A stretch of DNA of 64,000 nucleotides from Alentia gelatinosa (lineage: Eukaryota; Annelida; Polychaeta; Phyllodocida; Polynoidae): assembly GCA_950022655.1 (NCBI GenBank), contig OX465587.1, positions 32,615,716-32,679,715 on the forward strand, in the 5' to 3' direction. Under the pieces are notes generated by a model, which saw only the letters and a program-made list of their open reading frames with translations, searched no databases and was not told the DNA's origin. Of this stretch, positions 1 to 11,725 are shown one piece after another. The stretch's first letter is position 1. The number at the start of each line of letters is the position of its first letter. Position numbers and translations under genes: made by a program.

Positions 1-88
1 TGGCATAAAAAACACTTTATGTCACGGCCTGCCACATAAAATTTGCCTATGTTAAGTCTATGGCGGTTTTTTATTAGGGGTAGGATAA
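1..88. mobile_element. Right end of a bipartite fold-back/TIR element
   Basis: The first 88 bases match the right end of the element at 33504-33869 almost base for base, from the segment beginning TGGCATAAAAAACACTTTAT to the terminal GGGGTAGGATAA. The rest of the element lies to the left of the window. The bases that follow (TAGAGGGTATGGACAAG) match F-box-flanking DNA at about 925 and 8192, so the element is inserted in the flank of an older copy of that segment. Confidence 0.7.
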
Positions 89-125
89 TAGAGGGTATGG
101 ACAAGTTGGAGGTGTCGCATGGATA

Positions 126-366
126 GGTTTGAGTCCCACTGCAGCCAATTTTTTCCTTCATCCCCAGCAGTGGTAGATTTACTGCTATATCAAAGGCCAA
201 TCTTTCTCATACCTTGTCTATGTGGTGTGGAAAGTAAAAGACTTCTCACCTCGGTAAATGTGTACAGGTGAGATTTATGCCTAAATTCATCGCATAGATT
301 CGATCAAACCCAAAGTAAGTCTAATAGAACATATTGGACATTAAACTTCCCAAACAAACCTCTTTA
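126..366 (+). mobile_element. tRNA-derived SINE, 5'-truncated
   Basis: It starts inside the B-box region (GTTTGAGTCCCACT) and continues through the conserved body (GCAGTGGTAGATTTACTGCT, then CACCTCGGTAAATGTGTA). It ends with a tail resembling GGACATTAAACTTCCCAAAC. It is the same family as the full copy at 59413-59730. It interrupts DNA otherwise shared with the regions around 970 and 8240. Confidence 0.75.
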
Positions 367-448
367 AACAAACCTTTTTTTTTGTGTAGAAGTGTTCTAG
401 AAGTGTTCCAGCCTCGTATTCTTATCCTTAAAGCAAACCTTAACTTTT

Positions 449-540
449 TGTGAGATTTCTACCTAAATTCATCTCAGAGATTTGATCAAACCCAAATTAA
501 GTCTTATAGAACATATTGGACATTAAACTTCCCAAACAAA
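449..540 (+). repeat. SINE 3' fragment
   Basis: A second, shorter copy of the SINE 3' part: TGAGATTTCTACCTAAATTC, then a GATTTGATCAAACCCAAA stretch and the CATTAAACTTCCCAAACAAA tail. It lies directly downstream of the copy ending near 366, so the tail was either duplicated or inserted twice. Confidence 0.65.
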
Positions 541-604
541 GAGAAACCAAAACCCTCTCTGACTTCACCAGTCTCATTCTTGTGGATATTTGCTCTGTTC
601 ACAG

Positions 605-745
605 ATCTCTTACACCTTCACCAACTACGGTCGTGGTGTGAGGCGAGTCTACTTCCAACATGTAGGAATAGATGGACAAGGCTGGGCTGGATGGTATGGT
701 CCCAAAATGGCAGCCCCTTGTGTGAAAGTGCTCCTGGAATCCTGA
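605..745 (+). CDS. Terminal exon of an F-box protein, FBA domain C-terminus (copy A)
   Basis: The exon follows a 3' splice site (TTTGCTCTGTTCACAG) and encodes 46 residues before TGA. The residues include YGRGVRRVYFQH, then G-DGQ-WAGWYGPK and a final strand VKVLLES. This pattern (F..YG.GVR.V.F.H.G.D...WAG.YG) is the C-terminal part of the F-box-associated (FBA) domain of the FBXO2/6/17/27/44 family, including NCCRP1-like proteins. FBA domains select substrates, often glycoproteins, for SCF ubiquitin ligases. The F-box exons would lie left of the window. Compared with copy B, the usual E after the H is V, and GQFW is GQGW. The exon could be an alternative last exon or a relic; the frame is intact. 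Confidence 0.7.
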   Translation: MSYTFTNYGRGVRRVYFQHVGIDGQGWAGWYGPKMAAPCVKVLLES

Positions 746-1027
746 TAAATTTGACAGTCCGCCTGTTGACACACTGCACCTTCTAGGTTTATATGACCAT
801 CTGCACTTCAAACCGCACCCAGTTGAAAGATGTGTCACCTTGATGTGAATGAATGCATCTGGAAACTGATGACTAATTCTGGACTTTGTTTGAAAATATC
901 TTCATCCAGTTCTTTCCAGCAAGGAGCTAATAGACAGTATGGACAAGTTGAATGTGTAGCGTGGATACAGGAACCAACACATTGACCAAGATGATCCCTT
1001 ATCTTTGAATATTTGCTCTCTCCACAG

Positions 1028-1189
1028 ATCTCATACACGTTTACCAACTACGGCCGTGGTGTGCGGAGAGTCTACTTCCAACATGAAGGAATAGATGGAC
1101 AATTCTGGGCTGGACATTTTGGTCCCAAAATGGCCGCCCCTTGTGTGAAGGTGCTCATAGAATCATGCGATACTGAATGCAAACATTGA
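1028..1189 (+). CDS. Terminal exon of an F-box protein, FBA domain C-terminus (copy B)
   Basis: After the splice site TTTGCTCTCTCCACAG the exon encodes 53 residues plus TGA. The core is NYGRGVRRVYFQHEGIDGQF followed by WAGHFGPKMAAPCVKVLIES and a short Cys-containing tail (CDTECKH). This is the best FBA match of the three copies: it has the GVR motif, the H-G-D spacing, WAG and the closing beta strand. The upstream DNA (from about 925) also resembles the DNA upstream of copy C. Copies A and B are 423 bases apart in the same orientation, so they could be alternative 3' terminal exons or a tandem exon duplication. Confidence 0.75.
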   Translation: MSYTFTNYGRGVRRVYFQHEGIDGQFWAGHFGPKMAAPCVKVLIESCDTECKH

Positions 1190-3357
1190 GTTCAAAGACT
1201 TGCAGACTTTGTAATACCCCTCCCGTTGTAAAGTCGATACAGCTCATGACTGGCATGCAGTGACATAATAATATATTCAAGTATTAATCTGTGAAGAAAA
1301 TTTGAAAAGAATCTGCATTAATACATTTGACGAAACTGTCATGATTTTTATGATAACCATTCTATTTCATTGTATAGAGATTATATTATTAAAACTGGGC
1401 ACCCACTGCTTGCAACATGGCTCTGACATAGCGATGAATCAAAATTCCTGCTCCATGGCCTTGTTAGAATTTTGAAAAATTCAGTTTCATAGAATGGTAT
1501 GGTATAGGATAATTTGGTACAAAACTAAATTATTGCATCATTACTGTGTTGGAATACTGAAAGATTTTGTCATAGTGTGTCGGATCCCTTGTCGTACAGA
1601 GTGGGGAGCTCGGTGGGTTCCTGGCCATAAACTATGATTAAGATGAATAAGAAAGAGGAGGGTGACTAAGATCAAACCATTTCTGTCCATGATATCTGTT
1701 CCTGAGTCCTGACCCAAAAATATAGATGACTTTATGAAAATTTCTAATAATGTGTGTGGAAAGTTAATTGTGTGTCAAAAGTCAACTGTTTACTGTGTAT
1801 ATAATTTTTGAAGTACTGCAGAATATGAGATCTGTTAAATTAAGCCTTCTCTGAAGAAAGTCATGGATAGCCATTGTACTTCTCAACAAATCAAATTTAA
1901 TATGTGTTTATCAGTCTGTTTCTTCCAAAAAAAGATGTATACAAACCCACTGGGAAATGTGTATGTACAATGATTCACTCTATGTGAAACTAAAAATGCA
2001 AATGAGATATTAACTTTTGGGTACAATTCCAAAGTGAGTTGTCAAATGTAGGGAGTTATCAATAACAGTGAAAGATCTACCAGGAGTAGAAATGTCTTGT
2101 GTAAATAAAACAAAAATATCGTCATCAAACAAAACTGTTCAGAATTTCTTTGCAGACCTACCATACAGATATGTATGTGTTTGATTCTGTTTTCAACATA
2201 AGTCATTACTCAGTCAAGGGCAGTATACCCAGTCTATTGTATTTGTGTAATACTGCAGAATATATAATGTGCATAATACTTCTCTTTTTTTGCCTTATGA
2301 TTCCCAAGAGGAAGAAACTACTGTTCATTGAGTAAAAACATTGTTTAAAAGTCTCGAAAACATCTTTATGTGTATAATACTGAAAGTTTTTAGCTTGAAG
2401 GGATGGAAGTGCTATGCAATGGCCATGGCGGAGTGAATGTGAGATGATGACATATGTGATTGACCAATCAGTAGCCAGCATTTCAGAGAAAGGACAAGAC
2501 TTCAGCATGGAGATTTGAACATTCATAACTGCATTTGGGAAAAATTTGAATTATTCTGATATTGTGATGCTATTTAATGTCATTGAAAGGGTGACCATTG
2601 CTGCACATCCAAGCTTGTGGAGCATTGTGTATTTATATGATTCTCGATGCAGTTCAAGATAAGTATTCGTCCAGGTGACCTTGTCCTTGCAGATTAATAG
2701 TGCATGAAATGTGATAGGACAGTGTATCTGCTAAAGTTACTTAATAACAAAAGTGAGTTTGTAGAAAGATAAAGCTATGTGCATTTAGATGTGAGTTGGT
2801 GTCAGTCTTTCAGAATATTAAGTTGTGGTAAATCAGGCATAAAAACACTGATAACCTCAAGTTTGATATGAAACCTCACATATTATTGACAGATGAGAAG
2901 TGATTTATTACAATAGAGCTTTTTGCAGAAATTTTTATTATGTATTTTTATGTGATTTAAGGGAGTGTTCCATTGGGAAACTAAAATGGCCTTTTTTAAA
3001 GAAAATTTTATCCTAGGATTTATCTATTGATCTCAAGAATTACCCTTCGGATGTGAAAAAAAAATCCAAACAAATGTCATGCCTGATATTAGGTATTGAA
3101 AGGTTTAATACTGAAGAGAGCATGCAATCAACTTAAATATTTGTGTGCTATGATATGTGCATATTTCTAACCTGTTGCCTTTGTACAATTTTAATCTTGT
3201 AGATCATACTTAGTTGCTTTCCAATACAATATATTTACCATAACTTGAATATTGCACACCTTGTTTTGACATTCTATCATAGTACGCTAAATAATGGAGA
3301 ATTAAGCTTTTATTTAGTTGTGAAAAAATAGCAGTGCCAGAACATGTAATTGTTTTG
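1190..3357. other. 3' flank of FBA exon B
   Basis: AT-rich sequence without a recognisable gene, probably the 3' UTR and then intergenic DNA. All of it has a counterpart in block 2. Short open frames such as 2150-2335 have no recognisable domains and are not conserved as frames between the blocks. Confidence 0.5.
2104..2109 (+). terminator. Candidate poly(A) signal AATAAA
   Basis: AATAAA lies about 0.9 kb downstream of the stop codon of FBA exon B. The same motif is kept in block 2 near 9138. Only the hexamer supports it, and a 3' UTR of that length is not shown otherwise. Confidence 0.3.
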
Positions 3358-3729
3358 TTAACCCTTTAAGGGCGAATGATGCCTTGAGGCATCATCCATC
3401 CCAGGGCGAATGATGCCTTGAGGCATCATCCAGGCCAGGGCGAATGATGCCTTGAGGCATCATTTCTAAAAAATCTACAAAATTGTTTTTAACAAAAAAT
3501 AATGGAGAAACATTGATGAAATTTTCACAGAATGTGTGTATGATACCATTATTTATATTTCTATTCAAAAGAAATAAAATATTTAAGATTATATATCATA
3601 TCACGTGATTAAACAATTGGATTGTGGGTTTTATCGACTGTGTGCCCGTCCTCTAGCGGCATAAAGTGTCACCAGCACCCGTCCTCCAGGTGGTAGGTTG
3701 GCCACAGGCACCCGTCCTTAAAGGGTTAA
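3358..3729. mobile_element. piggyBac-like MITE with TTAA target duplication
   Basis: TTAA flanks both ends (3358-3361 and 3726-3729). The terminal inverted repeats are CCCTTTAAGGGCG and, on the opposite strand from the right end, CCCTTTAAGGACG. The interior opens with three tandem hairpins of the form ATGATGCC-TTGA-GGCATCAT. In block 2 the same position (about 11034) reads TTTTGTTGAATAAC with no insert. TTAA target choice and CCC/GGG ends are hallmarks of piggyBac-type elements. No transposase is encoded. Confidence 0.85.
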
Positions 3730-4825
3730 ATAACTTTCTCCTGTTTTGTATGTTAATAAAAAGTATATTTAAAACATGCATATATTATAAAATGGGATTA
3801 TTTTTGTTAGAGTGTCCTCGTTTACTTAAACTACGATGTTAATTATTACATATCATATTAACCTTGATTTACAGAAAAACACCAAATTTGATCAATTAGG
3901 CTTCCATGGTAAATAATTGTTTGATGAGGCCAATTGCCCAGATTCTTTGCATTATTGCTCAAAATTCTAGCAGAGAAGGCTACTTTTAAACCCCAATTGA
4001 AAGTTGCTAGGCTACCTGTTGCCATGGTAACATTCTGATGTTCTATTTTAGAATTCAGACATTCTATGCAGCCATATCCTAGATGTCATATCAATATATT
4101 TTAGCAATATATTGCAAGGAATATAAGAGAATAGATGCAAATGAGGGTGTTTTTGTTGCCACAAAAATTGTGCAAAACATTCTCATGAGTAAGCTGATCG
4201 AAATTCTAGATATCACTATAGTTCATGGATACCGTTATGAATAACTACATTTTGACACTGTTTGCCTATCAATATTCAGTTTAACACTGAATTTAGGTGC
4301 AAAGACTTACCAGAACAAGGTCAAGATACATTGCAGATTACCAGATTTTCACTTTAACTCAAACATTCCAGTTTTGCCAATTACTGAAATTTCAAAACTC
4401 CCTGACATTTCCCGAATGAAAAAGGTTTTATACAAAACAGCCTTATTCAGAGTGAACAAATATAGGCCATATTCTTTGAGTCAAATCTTTAGCCTTGGAG
4501 ACTGAGAAAACATGGAAAACACAATGTAATTGACTATGGAATGGGGCTGGGGTACATGAGGTTTGAACCACTCTTTACTGATGTAAATGAGGCCCAATTT
4601 ATTCTCTTTGTTTCACATAGATAAAAAGGGAATTTTATAAACTGAAATCAAGGATTTCCTTAGAAAATAGAGAAACTAACATCTCTGGTTATTGTAAAGA
4701 ACATAATAAGTAACACTGCACCCCTGCTTCAGGTTGTCATGTTCCAAAACTTGGAAGCTTGGAGTCCCTCATTTAGATTACTATCAGTACACACAATAGT
4801 TGGTAGAAACTGAAGGAGTTTATAG

Positions 4826-5093
4826 TGTTAGCGTTTATTGCACAACGGACCGGTCGCATATTACTGTGCAAGGTGTTAGCCGAGCGTAGTGAGTAGCTGA
4901 CCTGACTAGAGTGTGATGAACACTCACACTACTAACTTGAGTTCAGTTAAGTATTTATCCTACCAAGTTTCCAATACTTCAATTGTTACCCTTGTGCAAT
5001 AAACAACACTTTACTGCATGCTTGCCCAAATTCAGTCAAACAGCATTAATCCTATGGCATTTTTTATCAGGGGTAGGATAACAGTTACAGCAT
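4826..5093. mobile_element. Bipartite fold-back/TIR element (block 1 copy)
   Basis: The fold-back part surrounds the core GGTGTTAGCCGAGCGTAGTG. It is followed by a roughly 138-bp module bounded by TTATCCTACC (4956) and GGGGTAGGATAA (ending 5093). The same element sits at 12575-12836, so it was present before the block duplicated. Confidence 0.7.
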
Positions 5094-6920
5094 CAGTGTA
5101 AAAGAATTGATTTTTTTTAAATTGAGACAATAACAAAGCAAGTCCAAGTCATTGGTGGCATACCAGTTACATTGTTTATTGAATGGCTGAACCAGCATAT
5201 CTGCACTATCAACACGGCGTACACGAGTGTCTGTACGCTAATTGAGCAGCTGATGCCTGCTGCCTCCTGGTGGCACCACAGTGCACCAACCAGCAGCCTA
5301 CACAAGCATCAAGCAATCTTTGTGTGGGAGGAGGCGTGGCTACCGTACAGTATGGGGGCATGGCCTGTTATGTAAAACAAGTCCTGGCTCCACCCACATT
5401 GTCCATGAGACCTGGTCTGCCTGTGATTGACAGGTCCAACAACTACATGTATGTGTATTGTGTGTGTGTGTGTTCTGGGTCGATGATGGTTGATGTGTGT
5501 GTGAGGTGGGGTGCTGTATCGAGTGTTTTTTGGGGGAGGGGGGATGGTTTGACCTTCACGCCTCACATTGTTCATCATGTGCAGTTAAATACAGACAAGT
5601 TCTTGCATGGCCTACCGACTAAAGATGTAGGCCAACCACAGGCGTTTACAACCCTCCTTTTTTACAGCTCCAAGTAGAACATAACTTACTGGAAATGATA
5701 AAAATTATCTACACATGTTTGTTGTAACAACAGGTCTTGATATGTGGACCAGCATAAGTTACAAATACAGGTTTGGTACAGTGTGTGATAACAGCTTTCT
5801 CATATAGTATTTTTGTACTCTCACCTCTCAGCACACATAGCAAGGATTTGTCTGTACAAAAAACAAGATAGGGCACTACACAACTCACTGTTTCGAATAG
5901 ATTGTAGCAGCAAGCTGCCCACAACAAAAAAAGACCACAAAATACCAGAACACTTTCAAGTTGTTTCATGGATCACCACATGCCTTTGTCTATGGTAGTT
6001 TCGACCAATGCTTCCTACTGGGCCACAACCCAGAAAATTTTTGTTTGGAATTATTCAAATGGAGACATGTTGTAACTTGAAGTCAACTTGTGAGAACATA
6101 GTCACTTTTGTGTGTAAAGATGAGCCATAGTGAGGTTCTCAGTATAAACAGTATAATACACTGGGCAAAGCGTCCACCTCCCAAAAGTTGTCTGCCTGTA
6201 CCATATATCAAACAGCTAAACCAACCTTAACACACGACAGAGCCTGCTTACCTTGTTTCATTTTAAATCCTTAAAAACTGCATAACTATTTTCATGTCCA
6301 AGAATTAAGCAAATAATTAAATAGAAAAAACTTAGTGACAGGGAACATATATGATGCATATAGCCACAGCCTGTGCTTTCTGTACAGTATCAATGGTGCA
6401 GGCCATCTCAGTCACTCAAACTCCAGACAAGCATTAAGCCCGGTAAGCTCTGAAGCCCCAAACAATGCAACAAGCTCCTCCTCTGTTAGCAGTGTGCATA
6501 TGAACCACCAGGGCTGGGCCACCTCCAAGTCTCATTTCCGGTCATGTGATGTCAACCTCGTGTTGGACAACGCAAACACTACGACAACGATTATATGTAA
6601 CACAACTTGATCACAGAGTCAGCCACAATCTGAACCCACTTTTCATTTGATATAATTTCTTCCATTAACAAAAATCACCATGATTTTCACCATTTTGATC
6701 CTAGTCACAGAACACATTTCTCCTTGGCCCAATTCAGATTCTGATCAAAGTTTCACCTGAGAATTAAACAAAAAGTCCAACATCTAGATTTCCAACCCTC
6801 TATTCAAACCACTACTTTCTACTGTTTACCACAAAACTAATCAGAAAAGGGTTAATTTTCTGTAAACATTTCTTAAGCTTTATTTCAGTTTTCTGGTGTT
6901 ACACCCTTCAATATTTAACA
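5094..6920. other. Duplicated non-coding DNA with a GT-rich tract
   Basis: Highly similar to 12837-14720. It includes a (TG)n-rich stretch near 5458-5510. Several short open frames are present on both strands, but none shows domain-like composition or splice context that I trust. A minus-strand frame at about 6413-6600 matches the possible exon at 14222-14390 but contains a TGA where block 2 has TGG. Confidence 0.45.
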
Positions 6921-6923
6921 ATA

Positions 6924-7051
6924 CCTCACCCCTGGTATTTTTTCTGGATAGACTTGATATTGGGAACTTGTACCTACAACCATGAAGTATTTAAAAAAAA
7001 AACTCAATGTGGGATTGTGTCACAAATGTCAATGTGAAGGGTGAGATAAAT
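6924..7051. mobile_element. Short TIR module, TTATCTCACCCC type
   Basis: A 128-bp module beginning near CCTCACCCCTGGTA and ending GGGTGAGATAA. It belongs to the same design as 15372-15508 and 39330-39469. It is followed by fold-back DNA containing TTGTGAATTACTATGCC. Confidence 0.5.
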
Positions 7052-7530
7052 TCAGAAACCTATTCAAGTTTATGGTCAGAGCTTGATCCCACTTTGATTG
7101 AATTGCTATGTCACTCACTCTGATTCGCCTTGTGAATTACTATGCCATTCATCTCAGTGGGATACATGCTCATATCATCAACTTTCATAACTTTCCTCTA
7201 TAGGAGTTGGCAGGTTGTGTACATGCATCATCACCATAATGTGACCAGGCTCATTGAAAGGACTCTTGTCTCCAACAATTTACTCCTATAAATTGATGTC
7301 AATGCCACCGAGTGCATTTCCCCTCAAGGTCATGACAAGTGATTATGACCTTCACTTTACAGACACTAACAGCACACTTTATTGGGACCAGTAATGACAA
7401 TCTGCTGTCTCTACTCCACTTTTCTCTCTTCTTATCTTCGCTTTTCAGTGAGACTAGAACCATATGGGAACATCTACCTACCCATGCTGGTCAAATGTGG
7501 CATGGTAGACAGGACTCTCTGCACACCGGC

Positions 7531-8109
7531 AATTTTGAATTGTGGAAAGTTTCTTGGTATAGACCATTTGTCTAGACAATTTTTGGTTACTTTGAATTGT
7601 GGGTAATGACTCAGTTTCCATTCTACCAAATAAGGCTATTCCAGCTGTTTCCAGAACTGATGTTCATTTTGTGGCAGTCATTGATAGATGTACAGAATGT
7701 TTAATCATAATTTGTAGCACTTTTCAATGTCCAGCATTAGATCTTCTGTGCACAACTTTGGCAATGTTTCCTACCTGTTGATATCACTTACCGGAAGTAG
7801 TCAAGTGGCTAAGTGGAAATTCTCCCATTATACAATAAATTAAAGAAGGTATAAATGTCAACCCCAACCCCCACTTTGCAGTTTCACTGCATACTTATAC
7901 TATGGATGGCCCTGAACCTGATGTTATTTCAAACACTTCCATCTTGTGAAGGACATCCTTGTTTTCTTATTTATAGCTATGTGGTGGCTCACAAGGTGGT
8001 GCTATGCTTCAAACTACCTCATGGGATTCCTGTCACTGAATTCACTGGGTGCGGAGCATGCATTTAGCCTACACAGTCATGTACCAGTTTCAGCTTGCCA
8101 ACATGCTAC
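7531..8109. other. Spacer between the duplicated blocks
   Basis: No gene seen. Short open frames exist but lack recognisable motifs. This segment has no counterpart that I can find at the matching place beyond 15345. Confidence 0.4.
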
Positions 8110-8293
8110 AGGTGGATGAATGCTTCTGGAATCTGATGCGCTAATTCTGGTCTTGGTTTGAAAATAACTTCATCCAGTTCTTTCCAGCAAGGAGCTAATA
8201 GACGGTATGGACAAGTTGGAGGTGTAGCGTTGATACAGGAATGAACACATTGGCATCATCTTCCTGATCTTTGAATATTTTCTGCCTCCACAG

Positions 8294-8458
8294 ATCTCTT
8301 ACACATTCACCAACTAAGACTATGGTGTGTGGCAAGTCTACTTCCAACATGAAGGAATAGATGGACAATGGTGGGCTGGACATTTTGGTCCCAAAATGGC
8401 AGCCCCTTGTGTGAAGGTGCTCATAGAATCATGCAATGCTCAATGCCCAAAAAAGTAA
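8294..8458 (+). pseudogene. FBA terminal exon with a nonsense codon (copy C)
   Basis: After a TCTGCCTCCACAG acceptor the frame matches copies A and B but reads TAA at 8315-8317, where the others have the Tyr codon of NYGRGVR. The frame is then open through VYFQHEGIDGQWWAGHFGPK and VKVLIESC to TAA at 8456-8458. The GRGVRRV segment has also decayed to DYGVWQV. It is a disabled copy carried on block 2. Confidence 0.8.
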
Positions 8459-10004
8459 TTGTAAAAGCAATAGTAATTTTAGACATTTTGATGAATCTGT
8501 CATGCTTAGAAAAACACAATCTATTTCATTCTATAGAGATTATATTATTAAACTTTGTTTAAGTTACATAACAAAGAGGAAGGTGACTAAGATCAAACCA
8601 TTACAGTCCATGATATCTCTTCCTGCGTCCTGACCCAAAAACCTAGGTTAATTTATGTAAATTTTCAATAATGTGTGTAGAAAGTTACTTGTGTGTCAAA
8701 AGTCAACAGACCTACAGCTTACTTTGTATATTATTTGTGAAGTACTGCAGAACATGAGATCTGCAAAACTAAGCCTTCCCTCAAGATAGTCATCAATAGC
8801 CATTGTACTTCTCAACAAATGAAATTGAACATTTGTTTATCAGTCTATTTCTGCCTATAGCAATATTATTGCTGCTGTGAGCAGTATCTGACCAAGGTTG
8901 CAGTATGGTATCAGGAGGAAACTGAATGTTTCCAAGTCACCACCGGTATGAGCTTTTAGGTAGGCCAAAAAAGATATACAAACCCACTGGGAAATGTGAA
9001 TGCACTATGATTCAGTCTATGTGAAACTAAAAATGTGAATGAGAGGTTAGCTTTGAGATACAATTTCAAAGTGAGTTGTCAGATGTAGGGAATTATCAAC
9101 TCAGTAGATCTACCTGGAGTAGAACTCTCTTGTGTAAATAAAACAAAAAAATAAACTGTCCAGAATTTCTTTGCAGACCTACCATAGAGATATCTATGTG
9201 TTTGATTCTGTTTCAACATAAGTCATTACTCTGTCAAGGGCAGTATATCTAGTCTATTGTATTTGTGTAATACTGCAGCATACATAATGTACATAATACT
9301 TCATGTTTTTTTGCCTTATGATTCCCAATAGGAAGAAACTACTGTTTATTGGGCAAAATCATTGTTTAAAAGTCTCAAGATTGAGATTGTCATCAAAAGT
9401 GATTGATAGGTACTTTCACCTGGTACTGGTAGTGTGTGTGACTGTTGCTATCCAATGGTGTTCTGACCGATATCATGGTTTATTTTAACTAAATGGTCAT
9501 TCACAGTGGTAGCATAGTGCGAAACAGTTAGTTCCTTACTAGCTCTTGTCAAAAACATCTGTGTATAAAACTGAAAGTTTGTAGCTTGAAGGGATGGGGG
9601 TGCTATGCCATGGCCATGGCAGAGTGAATGTGAGATGATGTGATATGTGATTGATCAATCAGCGGCCAGAATTTCAGGAAAAGACACATATAAATATTCG
9701 TCCAAGTGACCCTCCTTGCAGATGAATAGTGCATGAAATGTGATAGGACAGTGTACCTGTTAAAGTAACTTAATAACAAACAAATGAGTTTGTAGACAGA
9801 TAAGGCTATGTGCATTTAAATGTGAGTCGGTGTCAGTTATTCAGAAGACTAGGTTGTGGTAAATCAGACATAAAAACACTGATAACCTCAAGTTTGATAT
9901 GAAACCTCACATGTTATTGACAGATGAGAAGTGATTTATTACATTAGAGCTTTTTGCAGACATTTTTATTATGCATTTTTATGTGATTTATGGGTATTCC
10001 ATGG

Positions 10005-10650
10005 GGCCGACATCACGCCTGCAAAAGAGCATCACACTGCACCCGCACAGGTGATAAGGCAATAGGTGTAGTGGACAACATGAGTGGCAGCAGCCAAACA
10101 GCCGTATCACAGGCGACTGCCCATAAAACCTAATAAATTTGTTTTTGTTAGTTTCCTACGAATGTAACCCACACTGCCATCACACAGCATCGGCCTTTGA
10201 AGTCCCCTGTGGGTTTGTACACTATAAGCATGTTTGGCAGCCTTCTGACAGCGTCTGATTCATGGCCAGCCCAATGGAACATCCGCTTTATTTGTCTGAT
10301 TAAGTGTTATTTCATATCATTAACATTCAATCAATACTATCCATTAGGATGGTTTATGGTTCAATTTTTTAATCTGGTAATGTAACAGGGTGTATACACA
10401 GAACCTTAGTTTGTCTAGGTTTTGATGTGAATAACATTTATCTTGGTTTTTCTCAGTTCACACTCAACAGCACCCACCAGAACTGGGTCCTAGTAAAATA
10501 ATGTGTGCTAGATAAGCTATATTACAGGTATGGGGTTTGAAAATAACAAAAGAAATCTGGAACAGGGAGCCAGCATTTTAACTACCGAGTATAGGGGGGG
10601 GGGGGGGGGGGGGAAGAGATACTAAGTGGATTTCTAGCCTCAGCTCGAAC
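10005..10650. mobile_element. About 640-bp insertion specific to block 2
   Basis: Block 1 reads directly from GTGATTTAAGGGAG into ACTAAAATGGCC near 2985. Block 2 has about 640 extra bases between these anchors, including a run of roughly 17 G at about 10597. I see no terminal repeats or coding frame, so the class is unknown. It could also be a deletion in block 1. Confidence 0.55.
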
Positions 10651-11725
10651 TAAAATGGCCTTTTTTTTCAAGAAAATGTTGTCAACTAATTTTATCTATC
10701 TTTTGATCTGAAGAATTACCCTTGAGATGTGGAAAAAAAATCCAAACAAATGTCATGCCTGATATTAGGTATTGAAAGGTTTAATACTGAAGAGAGCATG
10801 CAATTGACTTAAATATTTGTGTGCTATGATATGTGCATATTTCTAACCTGTTGCCATTGTACAATTGTAATCTTGTAGATCATACTTAGTTGCTTTCCAT
10901 TAATACAATATATTTACCATGACTTGAATATTGTAGACTTTGTTTTGACATTCTATCATAATGCGCTAAATAATGAAGAATTAAGCTTTTATTTAGTTGA
11001 AAAAATAGTAGTGCTAGAACATATAATTGTTTTGTTGAATAACTTTCTCCTGCTTTGTATGTTAATAAAAAGTATATTTAAAACACACATATAATAAAAT
11101 GGGATTATTTTTGTTAGAGTGTCCTCGTTTACTTAATCTACGATGTTAATTAATACTTACAGAAAAACACCAATTCGATCAATTAGGCTTCCATGGTAAC
11201 TAATTATTCAAAATTATAGGCTACTTTTAGCAGGTAGACGAGGCGTAGCAAGGTTTTACTCTTCTTCACCCAACGCTTTGCGACCACGGAATCCTTTTAA
11301 CTCCAATTGAAAGTTGCAAGGCTACTTGTTGCCATGGTAACCTTCTGATGTTCTATTTTAGAATTCAGACATTCTATGCAGCCCTATCCTAGATGTCATA
11401 TCAAGATATCTTTTGGCAATATATTGCAAGGAATATAAGAGAATAGATGCAAATGAGGGTGATTTTTGTTGCCATGAAAATTGTGCAAAACATTCTCAGG
11501 AGTAAGCTGATTGAAATTCTAGATATCACCATAGTTCATTGATACTGTTATAAATAACTACATTTTGACATTGTTTGCCTATCAATATTCAGTTTAACAC
11601 TGAATTCAGGTGCAAAGATTTACCAAAACAAGGTAAAGATACATTGCAGATTACCAGATTTTCATTTTAACTTGAACGTCCCTGACATTTCCTGAATGAG
11701 AAAGGTTTTATACAAAACAGCCTTA

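Larger units (their letters stand above)
842..7530. repeat. Direct segmental duplication, block 1
   Basis: About 6.7 kb that aligns collinearly with 8110-15345. Exact anchors include 5117-5305 against 12872-13060, which encode identical shadow peptides on the minus strand. Anchors run from the FBA exon (1028 against 8294) to a segment near 7440-7530 that matches 15255-15345. The offset grows from about 7.27 kb to 7.8 kb because block 2 carries extra insertions. Apart from the FBA exon and inserted elements, I see no convincing gene in it. Confidence 0.85.

Noticed and set aside
7441..7606. Exon encoding EPYGNIYLPMLVKCGMVDRT
   Set aside because: It has an acceptor-like TTTTCAG and looks protein-like, but the duplicate at about 15265 has a stop within a few codons and I know no family; left out as unsupported.
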